A stretch of 23,872 bases of DNA from Baffinella frigidus (lineage: Eukaryota; Cryptophyceae; Cryptomonadales; Baffinellaceae): positions 91,126 through 114,997 of the forward strand of contig MU646627.1 in the NCBI GenBank assembly GCA_026770585.1, read 5' to 3'. Made by a program: the position numbers and the translations under genes. Positions 1 to 8,500 of this stretch are shown in pieces (position 1 is the stretch's first letter; each line of letters begins with the position of its first letter). The notes below the pieces were generated by a model. The model worked only from the letters and a program-made list of their open reading frames with translations. It ran no database searches and was not told where the DNA came from.

Positions 1-62
1 AACCCCAAACCCCAAACCCCAAACCCCAAACCCCAAACCCCAAACCCCAAACCCCAAACCCC
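1..62. repeat. CCCCAAA heptamer array at the window end
   Basis: About eight perfect head-to-tail copies of CCCCAAA start at base 1, with the C-rich strand reading 5'->3' as expected for the left end of a chromosome. The same unit forms similar arrays inside introns (for example 17031-17075), so this may be a chromosome end or simply an internal array where the assembly stopped. It differs by one base from the CCCTAAA unit that dominates the window. Confidence 0.85.
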
Positions 63-129
63 CAAACCAGGGTCCCTGGCGGGCGCGCTGGCCCTCGCCC
101 TGAACCCGCGCGCAGGGCGCAACACCCAC

Positions 130-176
130 TTTGACCAGTGAGGACTTTGACCTGTCAGGACTTTGACCAGCGAGCG
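130..176. repeat. Short tandem repeat, unit about 20 bp (AGGACTTTGACC)
   Basis: Three imperfect copies of a unit containing 'ggactttgacc' lie in a row. The TTGAC core recalls the GTTGAC/GTCAAC motif that recurs through the window. No coding potential is seen. Confidence 0.5.
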
Positions 177-187
177 TGTACGGGTGG

Positions 188-252
188 GGACTAGCCAGGG
201 ATAGGCCCGCCTCGGGAGATCTCTTGGGGGCGGGCCTATCCCTGGCTAGTCC
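188..252. repeat. Perfect inverted repeat, 24-bp arms
   Basis: The arms 188-211 and 229-252 are exact reverse complements separated by 17 bases. The arm contains the GGATAGGCCCGCC sequence that also seeds the minisatellite at 683-1016. It would form a very stable hairpin on either strand. Confidence 0.85.
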
Positions 253-292
253 TCCCCGCAGGGGCGCCTCGAGTGCAGGACCACGCGCCCCT

Positions 293-417
293 CCTACTGG
301 GGTACCTCGCTCATAAGAAACCGCCCCTCCCCTAGGACCGTACAGCAGGCCTATGCCTGGGGCACTAGGGAATCCTATGGGGGGGGTGCTTTCTTATGAG
401 CGAGGTACCCCTGTAGG
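293..417. mobile_element. Foldback/MITE-like element with 28-bp terminal inverted repeats
   Basis: The arms 293-320 and 390-417 are reverse complements with one mismatch, starting CCTAC and ending in a run read as CTCATAAGAAA. The 69-base interior has no ORF. Similar GGACCAC-type sequence lies just outside both ends and could be remnants of a target-site duplication. Part of the arm (GAGCGAGGTACC) recurs alone at 612-623. It is non-autonomous, as no transposase is present. Confidence 0.75.
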
Positions 418-682
418 ACCACCGCAGCGCCCTAGGCATCGGCCTCCTGTCGTGTTCTAGGGTGTGATGTCTGTTAGCTCTAACGAGAGCCATGGGGATA
501 GGTATCCCTTACGTGACCAGAAACCAATACGCTCCTACCGTAGGGCATACGTTGGAGCCTAGGATAAAATATGACCCCCTCGCCACTTAAGGGATAGGCC
601 TACGCCTCCTTCTGAGCGAGGTACCCTGTACGGGTGGCCAAGATGCGCGGGGGGGAAGATGTGATATGGATGTAGGATAGGA

Positions 683-1016
683 TGCGCCCGCTTCGGGATG
701 AGAAGGACGGGCCCACCTCGGGATGGAGTCTGGGGCGGGCTCGCCTCGGGATGCAGGCTAGGACAGGCCCGCCCCAGGACGTCGTGTGGGACGGGCCCGC
801 CTGGGGAGGGATGTACCCTAGGACGGGCCCGCCGCAGGGCCAGAGGGGACGGGCCCGCCTCGGAGGGGATGTAGTCTAGCACGGGCCCGCCTCGGGGCGT
901 TGTCTCACGGGCCCGCCTCGGGATGGAGGAGTCTAAGACGGGCCCGCCTCGGCGCCAGAGGGCGAGAAAGACAGGACCGCCTCGGGATGTAGGTTAGAAC
1001 GGGCCCGCCTCAGGGG
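683..1016. repeat. GC-rich minisatellite built on GGGCCCGCCTCGGG
   Basis: About twelve imperfect units of roughly 25-33 bp carry the core GGGCCCGCC(T)CGGG followed by a variable 'atgnagnctagga' spacer. Open frames on both strands here are by-products of the low stop content of this GC-rich repeat. Related cores occur at 201-211 and 1430-1510. Confidence 0.8.
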
Positions 1017-1513
1017 TGGGGGGGGCTCGGGGCGAGAAGCCACGTCTCGTGCAGAAGGGGGGGAGCTTATTTCGGCGTGACTTAGTACACAATTTACAAT
1101 AGCACCCTTGCAACCACCCAAACCGGGTCTCCTTTTCTTCTTCTTTATTACCCTCAGAGCCTTTTGAAAAGAGATCAAGTTAACTACCTACCGCAGCTTG
1201 CTTCGGCGGGCGGGCTGGCTTCCTGAGGCGATCATTGAATTCCATTTCCTTTACTGAGAGAGCCACATCTGCGGCCCCCATTCAAAGGGGGCCGCATCCG
1301 CGGCCCCCCGTTGAACAGAGCCACATCCGCGGCTCCCGTTGAACGGTTGAGCCACGCCCGGTCCCTTCCCGAAATACCCCAATATATATCACTCTACTCC
1401 ACCCAAGAGCTCCAAGAGCTCCCGAGGCGGGCCTATCCCACGCGAGTCCTCGCACGATCAGTCAACTGCGTCCTGAGGCGGGCCTATCTCGTCCTGCGGC
1501 GGGCCCATCCGGG
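1017..1513. other. Non-coding region with short direct repeats
   Basis: There is no convincing gene. Between 1258 and 1350 lie three imperfect copies of a unit read as GAGCCACATCCGCGGC plus CCCGTTGAAC. From 1428 to 1513 there are three more 'GGCGGGCC(T/C)AT' segments related to the minisatellite upstream. The remainder is unremarkable. Confidence 0.5.
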
Positions 1514-1600
1514 TCACGTGGCCTGGAGGAGGGAGAGGACGGCGTGGAGGGCGGAGTACGGTCCCTTGAGGGACGCGACGCGCGTGAACAGCTCCCCCAC
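1514..1600 (-). CDS. Minus-strand gene, last exon (stop at 1516-1514)
   Basis: A strong acceptor (pyrimidine run of about 15 bases then GCAG) precedes 28 codons, VGELFTRVASLKGPYSALHA and so on, ending in TGA. Third positions are almost all G or C. Entry phase 0 matches exon 3. Beyond the stop on the minus strand lie repeats. Confidence 0.55.
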   Translation of the reverse strand: MGELFTRVASLKGPYSALHAVLSLLQAT

Positions 1601-3610
1601 CTGCAAAAAAAGAAGAAGTTGAGTAATACGCGCGGGGGTCCCCCACCTGCAAACACGAGAGAGATTTACGTCGGAAACGAACGCTGTGGCCACTACATAT
1701 GAACATCGAATACAAGAACCCATGACGACCCTGCGGTGTCCCCAGGCTCCTAGGTACCGCCTTCCAACGAAACGATCAAACCACTCCACCGGTGGTACCA
1801 AAAAAGGTCTCTCGTAGGTTCCACTGGAGGGCGGGAGGACCTTGTCAGCGAGGGCCGAAGCGGCGGCGGAGAGGGGGGATGGCGAGAGCGAGAGCTCGTC
1901 GCGCGCTTCCCCGTCGCGAATCGCATTCATTGAAAACCGTATTTATCAATAATGAATAATCAATATGATTTATTAAACAACAATACAGACAACAATTAAT
2001 ATTATGTATTAACAAGGAAGGTCTCGCACCTTATCAGCGAGGGCGGCGGCGGCGGCGGAGAGGGGGGACGGCGAGAGCGAGAGCTCGTCACGCGCCTCCC
2101 CGTCCAACACCCGGATCCTCCACCGGATGTCCAGCACCAACCTGCGGTTTCGAGGGGTTCGGTTCAGGAGTGTACTCCGTTTGGAATGTACTCCACTTCA
2201 AACCCTGAACTGTCCCAGGGGTTGGTGGGTTCAGGGTTCGCGATCCACTACAGAGTGCACGGTCCTGCTACTCGCGCAGTCTCTAGTTCACTCTCAGTCT
2301 ATTTGGTCTAACCAAGTTGGCGATCCACTAGAGTGCCACTGCTACGCGCGCACTCTCTCGCTCTGTCTCAATCTATTTGGTCTCACGAATTGGGTGAGCA
2401 AGGGCGCATACCCAGCAGTGCGAAGGCGGAGGAAGGTGGGCGTCGCTGGTGCTGATGGGTCCGCGGCCTGCAACCATCCACACGATTCAGGGTGCAGGGT
2501 TTGGGGTCTAGAGTTTGATCCTCAGCCAAAAAACATTGAAGGGAGAGAGACCGGGAAGGTCCTGTTCGGGACACTAGGAGGAGAGAGAGAGACCTGTTTT
2601 AGTCACGTGTTCGATTAACTAGCCTCAGCACAAGGGTGAAGAGCAGTTCCGCAAGCCAAAGCGAGAGCAGATCCGTCCCGAAAACCAACACACAGCACTG
2701 CCACACGTGAGACAAAACACACCAGGAGCGCAGGACGCATAGCTGCAGGGTCTGCGAACAAACCTCAGGATTTGTCTCACTCGGGTTGTCCGACTATTCT
2801 CATGTTGACATGCTGGGGTTGTCGTACAAATCCGTCAACTTCGGAGCGGAAAAGATCCCGGGCTCACCGAATCGGTGAGCCGAAACAATGTGAGACAGAG
2901 CTAGAACCTCGGGATGAGCCGCGGCCAGCGAAGAAAGAGTCGCGTCCCGCCGCACGGCCGCGTACTACTATTGTACAGCCCGTACACTACGTGTACATAC
3001 GTGGACAGCCCCTACAACACTTGTTCAGCCGCTACAATACGTGTAAAGGCCCTGCAACAATGGAATATCCCCTACAACGCTTGTACCTCTGGGTGTGCCG
3101 CGGCGAGCGAAGACAGAGTCGCGTCCCGCCGCACGGCCGCGCGCGCGTACGCAGAATATGTACGGAGAAGAGCCGGTACGTCCCCAGAACGTTGCGTTTC
3201 CGCGATCGCGTCCCGCATCGCGTCCGCCGCCTGGGGGGGACAAGAGCCGTTTATGGGGAGGAAGAGCCATTTATGGGGGGGGGGGGCCGTTGAATGGAGG
3301 GAAGAGTGTTATTGAGGAGGCGAGCAGTTCATGGGGGGGAAGCCGAGTATGGGGGAAAGTTGCGTATTTATGGAGGGGGGGCGCCAGGGTATGTGGCCAC
3401 AAACCCTGGAGGGCGGCGAACGCGCCTGTGTCGGCACCCCGGATTCCAGCCGGAGTGAGTCTCACTCCGACTCACTCTCGACACCCACCTCTGCCTCGCT
3501 CGGGTTGAAAGAACATTTTCAAGTCGAAAAACTGGGTGCGTGGTGCAAACCGGGCGAAAAAGAGCCCACTCTCACCGGACAAATCAGACAAAGACAGAGC
3601 TGGGACTCCG

Positions 3611-3643
<33 letters not shown>

Positions 3644-4963
3644 AACTAATCAAGGGACCCCGTAACCTCGATGTCGTCGCCCTCTATGGAGGGCTGGTGC
3701 AAGACTCAGCCGGACTCTCAGTTCTGGCTCAGTCTATTTGGTCCCACCATTTCGGAGAGACGGGCTCTTTTCCGCCACAAAGTTAACTGATTTGTAAGCA
3801 TGTCAACTTAATCCTAGTCAGCAAACCCGAGTGAGGCAGAACTAGGACTCCTCGTCTCTCGGGCGCAGACTTGGGGCGCCGCAAAACGCGCCTCCTAGCT
3901 CTGTCTCAGTCTCTTTGGTCTCACCAATTTGGTGAGACCGGGTTCTTTTCCGCTCCAAAGTTGACGAATTTGTACCACGGACCCAATATGTCAACTTCAT
4001 CATAGTCAGCGAACCCGAGTGAGGCAGAACTAGGACTCCTCATCTCTCGGATGCAGACCGGTCTGACTCCTTGGTGAGCGAGCACACGACTCCTTGGTCA
4101 GCCCAGATAGACTGATGCAGAGCTAGGACTCGGTGACCCTCCGAGGGTTTGTGGCGGGTACAGGGGAGTACCGAGGGGGCAAGGTGCGCGGCCCGCAGCG
4201 TCATCCGCCCGCCCCCCTCCACCCCTCTGTCCCGCGCCGCAGCACCACCCCCGGCTGCGCCGCCGGATGGGTGCGTGCGGGCGGGGGGGGAGAGGAGGAT
4301 GTCGAGCGAGAAAGGCAGCCCGTCGCAGTGCCCGTCGCAGTCCACCGCGAACGTGACGCCCCCAGGGGAAGCGCCGCCCCGGGCTGCCGCGCCTCCGGGG
4401 GGAGGCGCCGAGGAGGATGCACCCCCCGCGGCCCGCCCCACCACGGTCTGGCGCCACGCGTCGACTGTCACCCCCGTGATCTCCCCCAGGACCGCGGCGG
4501 CGCGCTCGCGCTCGCCGCGTTCGGCCACCGCAGCGCCCCCTGCCCCGCGGCCTGAGGGCCCGACCAGGGCTGCATCGGTTCGGGCGATAGTCTGTGCGAC
4601 AAGCAGCTCGTCGCCCGCGCGTCCGAGATGCTCAAGCAGCTCCCGTCGCGCGCCCTGCCCTTGCCCTTGCTCCTCTGCCGCGCTCTTCTGCCGCTTCGCC
4701 AGCATCCCGCCCACGGTCGCCGCGGAGCGACACGCCCCCAGTCTATCCTCCTCCAGCGCGTGCCGCCGCACGCGGAAGCCCAGACCCCCGCCCTCGCCCT
4801 CCCCATCGCCCCCCGCGGCCCCGCCCGCGCAAGCGGGAACCAGCGTGCCGGCGCCTTCCTGCTGGAGGCCCTGCGGCGGGGGGAGCACCGCGTCTTCGCC
4901 CGCGTCCCCGCCCGGCGGAGGGACATCGCTGTCGCGCTGCACGCTGCGCCGTTCGTGCGACAT
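1514..4963 (-). CDS. Proposed four-exon minus-strand gene, unknown Ala/Gly/Pro/Arg-rich protein
   Basis: The proposed model joins 4963-4172, 2467-2412, 2141-2030 and 1600-1514, giving about 348 residues and a TGA at 1516-1514. Phases at the three junctions are 0, 2 and 0 and all match. Exon 1 is a long frame with strongly G/C-biased third positions, as expected for coding sequence in this genome. The protein starts MSHERRS. It has a Pro/Gly-rich N-terminus, a helical charged middle around residues 70-150, a GITGV-type segment, a short Cys-containing patch (VDCDGHCDG) near residue 230, and a hydrophobic amphipathic C-terminal helix from the last exon. I recognise no family. It is transcribed divergently from the gene starting at 5380. 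The weakest part is the small exon 2467-2412; if it is wrong, exon 1 and the last two exons could belong to different genes. Confidence 0.45.
1639..1650 (-). repeat. Acceptor-side echo of the last minus-strand exon
   Basis: TTTGCAG followed by GTGGGGGA repeats the acceptor and first eight bases of the 1600-1514 exon, then diverges. It lies upstream of that exon in the direction of transcription. Confidence 0.5.
1841..1917 (-). repeat. Donor-side echo of minus-strand exon 3
   Basis: About 77 bases repeat the 3' two-thirds of exon 3 (2030-2141) with scattered mismatches and end in AAG|GT. The copy lacks the 5' part and acceptor. Between it and the exon is an AT-rich stretch (about 1918-2012) unlike the GC-rich surroundings. 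Confidence 0.8.
2030..2141 (-). CDS. Minus-strand gene, exon 3
   Basis: The acceptor is ACCGCAG at 2148-2142 and the donor is AAG|GTGCGAG at 2030/2029. One base plus 37 codons read LVLDIRWRIRVLDGEARDEL and then a Ser/Pro/Ala-rich helix ending LADK. The second half is duplicated downstream in the intron (1917-1841) in the same frame and with its own donor-like GT. Confidence 0.55.
2412..2467 (-). CDS. Minus-strand gene, candidate exon 2
   Basis: The acceptor is GGTTGCAG at 2475-2468. Eighteen codons (Ala/Pro/Thr then Leu/Arg-rich) are followed by two bases and the donor GTATGC. Entry phase 0 and exit phase 2 fit the exons on either side, which is the main reason for proposing it. Third-position bias is weaker than in the other exons. 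Confidence 0.35.
2768..2904. mobile_element. CTAGCTCTG-family MITE-like element, copy A
   Basis: This is an element of about 137 bp ending in TGAGACAGAGCTAG. Its interior has GTTGACATGCTGG, GTACAAATCCGTCAAC, then GGAGCGGAAAAGATC and a CTCACC..GGTGAG small hairpin. The order and sequence match the copies at 3717-3844, 3895-4033 and 6705-6845. Confidence 0.75.
2918..2962. repeat. 45-bp direct repeat, first copy
   Basis: Matches 3097-3141 with only a couple of differences, 179 bases away. The pair flanks the minisatellite at about 2963-3090. Confidence 0.85.
2963..3090. repeat. Minisatellite, unit about 24 bp (GTACAGCCCCTACAAC)
   Basis: Four or five imperfect copies of 'gtacagcccctacaacacttgt' lie between the 45-bp direct repeats. 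No ORF here is credible. Confidence 0.65.
3097..3141. repeat. 45-bp direct repeat, second copy
   Basis: Second copy of 2918-2962, followed by an alternating GC run (GCGCGCG). Confidence 0.85.
3613..3641. repeat. (CT)n microsatellite
   Basis: Fourteen uninterrupted CT dinucleotides. Confidence 0.95.
3717..3844. mobile_element. CTAGCTCTG-family MITE-like element, copy B (inverted)
   Basis: It runs from CTCAGTTCTGGCTCAG to TGAGGCAGAACTAG and is in reverse orientation to copy A. It is followed by AGGACTCCTCGTCTCTCGG, which also follows copy C, so copies B and C may have arisen by tandem duplication. Confidence 0.7.
3895..4033. mobile_element. CTAGCTCTG-family MITE-like element, copy C (inverted), best ends
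   Basis: It has terminal inverted repeats CTAGCTCTGTCTCA and TGAGGCAGAACTAG (12 of 14 matching). Inside are CTCACCAATTTGGTGAG (a 17-base hairpin), TTTTCCGCTCCAAAGTTGAC, and TGTCAACTT. It has no ORF. The family has at least five recognisable full or near-full members in this window. Confidence 0.8.
4172..4963 (-). CDS. Minus-strand gene, exon 1 (start codon at 4963)
   Basis: This is 264 codons with a third-position G/C excess on the minus strand, clear from the start to about 4200. ATG at 4963 is preferred because the near-palindrome at 4951-4974 and the promoter region lie beyond it. An in-frame ATG at 4993 would add ten residues. The open frame runs on to 4040, but the sequence below about 4130 matches the dispersed CTAGCTCTG repeat family, so the exon probably ends at a TCG|GTACTC donor (GT at 4171-4170). 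The overlapping plus-strand open frames here are Ser/Pro/Arg-rich shadows. Confidence 0.65.
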
Positions 4964-4974
4964 GTTGCACGAAC
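4951..4974. promoter_or_regulatory. 24-bp near-palindrome over the minus-strand start codon
   Basis: The arms GTTCGTGC (4951-4958) and GCACGAAC (4967-4974) flank ACATGT, and 22 of 24 positions are self-complementary. The minus-strand ATG (4963-4961) sits in the centre. A regulatory role is possible but is only inferred. Confidence 0.35.
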
Positions 4975-5379
4975 GTGAGGGAAGGACGGGCACCCGGGAC
5001 CGCGCTTGTCTTGATCAGGAAAGCGCGTCCATCTATTCACTATTGGGCGAAAAGTGAACGTCGACTCAGAAAGTCAACATAAAAAGCCCTCCAGGACTGC
5101 ACGGATTTCTGATCGGGCCGTTGGTTGGGGTGGGCGGTCAGTTTCGATGCCAACCACGCTCCCCCACTTCCTTCCCTGCGCACGCCCTTGCGCCGGCCGC
5201 TAGGAGCACCCCTGCCCGCGCCTGCAGGCGATCTCGATACCGCGAAGTTTTCGCTCTTTGGGCCGGGGGAGGGGGTGTGGGGGCGAACCAGGAAGAGGGG
5301 GGTTTGTTGGATTGTGAGGTGGGGTTGAGCGGGGGGCGACGCGGGTTGGTGCAGGCCCAGCAGTGCGCCTCCCTGCACG
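4964..5379. promoter_or_regulatory. Intergenic region between divergent genes
   Basis: This 416-base stretch lies between two outward-facing start codons and is free of the heptamer arrays, which fits a shared promoter/5' UTR region. At about 5043-5054 'ttgggcgaaaag' resembles an E2F/DP-type site (TTTCGCCC on the other strand), and 'gttttcgctctttggg' follows at about 5248. No TATA box is obvious. The site calls are inference. Confidence 0.4.
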
Positions 5380-5535
5380 ATGCTGTCTCAGCTGGTCAAG
5401 TCGGCGGCGCACAAGGAGGAGACAGATTCCCCCTCCTCGCATGGCAAAGCGAAGCAGCGCGGCGCGCTCATGCCCGCCGACGCACTGCGGGCCATCGCTG
5501 GACAGAGGGCCGGGATGCCAGAGCCGGAAGAGAAG
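5380..5535 (+). CDS. Plus-strand gene, exon 1 with start codon
   Basis: This exon is 52 codons starting MLSQLVKSAAHKEETDSPSS and ending PEPEEK before donor GTGCGG, with high third-position G/C. No in-frame upstream ATG gives comparable sequence. The Met is the first after the divergent promoter region. Confidence 0.7.
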
Positions 5536-8500
5536 GTGCGGCCTCATCCCTCAGCGTGACTTCCCATCAACAGGAAGTGATAAAAAACGGGTTCGGAAGC
5601 CCGCCGGGCAGACGCGGTGAGGAATGGTGGCGGGAGCAGGTTGTGGACTGGGACGGCTGAACTGTCCCTAAACCCTGAACCTAACCACACACCCCACACC
5701 CTAAATCCTCAACTCTGATCACTAAACCCTAAACCCCAAAACCTAAACCCCAAGCCATAAATTAAACCCTTAACCCTAAACCCTAAACCGCGACCCACAA
5801 GGTTGCGGACGGGGACAGGATCTACAGGGCCCGCAACGCGAAACCCTAAACCCCAAACCCTACACCTTGAACCTCAACCCTCAACCCTCAACCCCAAACC
5901 CAAAACCCAAAACCCAAAACCCAAACCCCAAACCCCAAATCCCAAACCCCAAACCCCAAACCTAACCCCTGAAGGATAGACCCTAACACCCACACCAGGT
6001 TGCGGACTGGGACAGGATCTATTGGGCGCGGATGGCGAAAGCCTCGCCGACCCTCCACATCTGCAAAGCCTTGGACAAGTCGGTACGCTCCTAGGCCTTA
6101 GGGTTCGGGGTTTTGGTTTTAGGGGCTCAGGGTTTAGGGTTTAGGGCCTTGGGGTTTAGGGTTCAGGGTTTAGGTTTTAGGGCCTCCGCTGCGCCTCCTT
6201 CATCTGGCCCGAGGCACGCTCCGCGCCTCCGGGTTGCTAGTGGTAGGGCCAGCTCTGCGCTGAGTGAACCCTGCGCGCGCCATCACCTTCGCTGGTGTTA
6301 CATCAACGTCACGAGTGGACGCCAGCGGTGATGAACCTTCATGAGACCATTCTGTCCAATTCCGTGCATGAGAGGTGACCACCTTTCGCCTCTCGCCTGC
6401 AGGTGCTGGAACTGTTGGACCATCTAGCGGCGCTCTCGGCCTGGCGCTCCGACGCGTTTCGCGAGCGCATCCTTCCTCTCCGGCACTCCCCCTCACCCCC
6501 CTACACCCTACACCCTCACTCTCGTAGACTATTCTCAAGTTGACATGCTGGGTTCCCGGTACAAATTCGTTAACTTGAGAGCAGGAACGAAACTCTTTCT
6601 CACCAAAGTGGTGAGCCAAAATAGGCCTCATCTCGGCCTGGCGTTGCGACGCGTTTCGCGGGCGCATCCCCCCCCTGCGGCAACCCCCCCACCCATCACA
6701 AGTTCTAGCTCTGCCTCAGTCGGGTTAGCTGACTATTCTCAAGTAGACGTCCTGGTTTGATGGTGAAAATCTGTCAACTGTGGAGCGGGAAAGATCCCGG
6801 GCTCACCAAGAGCCCTTGGCGCACCGAATTGGTGAGACCAACTAGGCCATCTCGCGGCGCTCTCTGCCTGACGCGCCGATGCGTTTCGGCACTGGTGAGT
6901 CTGGGATCACCAATGCCGGAGGGGCGGACTCCCCCAACCCCCCTACACCCTAATCACCAAACCCTAAACCCGAAACCCCACATCCTAAACCATGCGGGTA
7001 AACCCCAACCCCGAACCCCTGACCCCCACACCCCACACCCCACCCCAAACAGGCACTTCACGACGCTCTGGTTCATCTGCTCGCAGCTCTGCCAATGTTT
7101 TGGGGGTTAAATCCTAGACCCTAGACCTTGAACCCTTCAAATTAATCCCTAACCCATGAATCTCAAACAGGCACTTGACGACGCTGTCGGTGATCTGTTC
7201 GCAGCTGTACCGGGCGAAGGCGGACCTGCTTAGGGGTTAGGGTGTAGGGTTTACCCTCAGCCCTAACCCCCACACCCCACCCCTGCCCAAACTCTCAACC
7301 CTAAACCCTAAACCCTAAACCCTAAGCCCCAAACCCTAAATCCTCAACCCTAAACCCCAAACCCTAAACCCCAAAAGCTAAACCCTGAACCGTGAACAGG
7401 CACTTCACGACGCTCTCGGTGATCTGCTCGCAGCTGTGCCGCGCGAAGGCGGACCTGGGGGGCAACGCGACCAAGGTGGTGGCGCAGGTGCTTCCTCTTC
7501 CTCTTTAGTACTCCCAAGCCTTGGAGTTGAGTGATCCAAAAGTCTACATAGTGATCCAAAAGTCGACGAGCCGGAAAGGCCCGTTTCGGATTGGTGCACC
7601 CCGGAGTGGAGGACCGTGATCGTCCTTCAGAGTCACTTTGAATCCCGTAGGACGAGAGAATGAATCAGCGTCGGTGGAGACGGGATAATTCAGCGTCTCG
7701 TCTCTTGTGGGAGAGCTGGGACCCACTGTAGGCCCATACCGTACACAGGTTTTTGGAGTCTGGCCGTACACAGGATTCTAGAGCCCAAATACACTGTGTA
7801 TTGTTCGCACGCTGGTTTAGGGTTAAGGGTTTAGGGACCGCAAGCTGGGATAGAGGTAGGGGTTAGGGATAGGGTTGAGGGTTCCGGTTTTAGGGTTAAG
7901 GTTTCGGGGATTAGGGTTTAGGGTTAAGGATCTAGTGTTGGGATTTGGAGTTTTGGATTTGGAGTTGAGGGATAAGGGTTTACGGTTTACGGTTTACGGT
8001 TAAGTTTAGGGTGCTGGGGTTAACAAAAAAAGCCCCCTCAGGTACGGGCGCTGCTGATCGAGGTCTAGGGTCTAGGGTCTAGGGTTAGGAGTTGGAGTTC
8101 AGGGGTTTGGAGTTTACGGTTTACGGTTAAGTTTCAAGTTTAAGTTTAGGGGGTGCGGGTTAACGAAAACCACTCCCTCAGGTGCGGGCGCTGCTGATCG
8201 AGTCTCAGCGCGACGAGGACCTCGTCGTCTCGCGCGAGCTTCAGAAGCGCCGCAACGACCCCTCGATGCACCTCGAGGAGCAGATTGAGAAGCTCACCAC
8301 ACAGGTTCATAACCAAAACTGCTCCCTAGTAGATTTGTTTTAAAGCGGCTCTCCTGGTACACATAATAAAACTCGGCTATTTTATAATGACACAATGGCT
8401 CCAGTTCCGTAGTGAGGGATCGTGCTTTTAACGTTTGGGAAGCGGCGGAATGACCCCTCGATGCACCTCGAAGAATAGATCGAAAAGCTCTCTATGCAGG

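Larger units (their letters stand above)
2146..4171. repeat. Repeat-filled interior of the minus-strand gene
   Basis: Apart from candidate exon 2412-2467 this stretch holds repeats only. They are two tandem half-units of the CTAGCTCTG family (about 2238-2395), a 45-bp direct repeat, a GTACAGCCCCTACAAC minisatellite, G-rich repeats with 'TTTATGGGG' (about 3225-3390), a CT microsatellite, and three CTAGCTCTG-family elements. Open frames on both strands here are not supported. Confidence 0.6.

Noticed and set aside
559-1178. Open frames on both strands in 559-1178
   Set aside because: They follow the GGGCCCGCC minisatellite and have no start context, splice signals or recognisable protein features.
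4149-5057. 302-codon plus-strand frame opposite the minus-strand first exon
   Set aside because: Composition is extreme (Ser/Pro/Arg/Ala) and the third-position G/C bias belongs to the minus-strand frame. It is a shadow of low stop content in GC-rich DNA.
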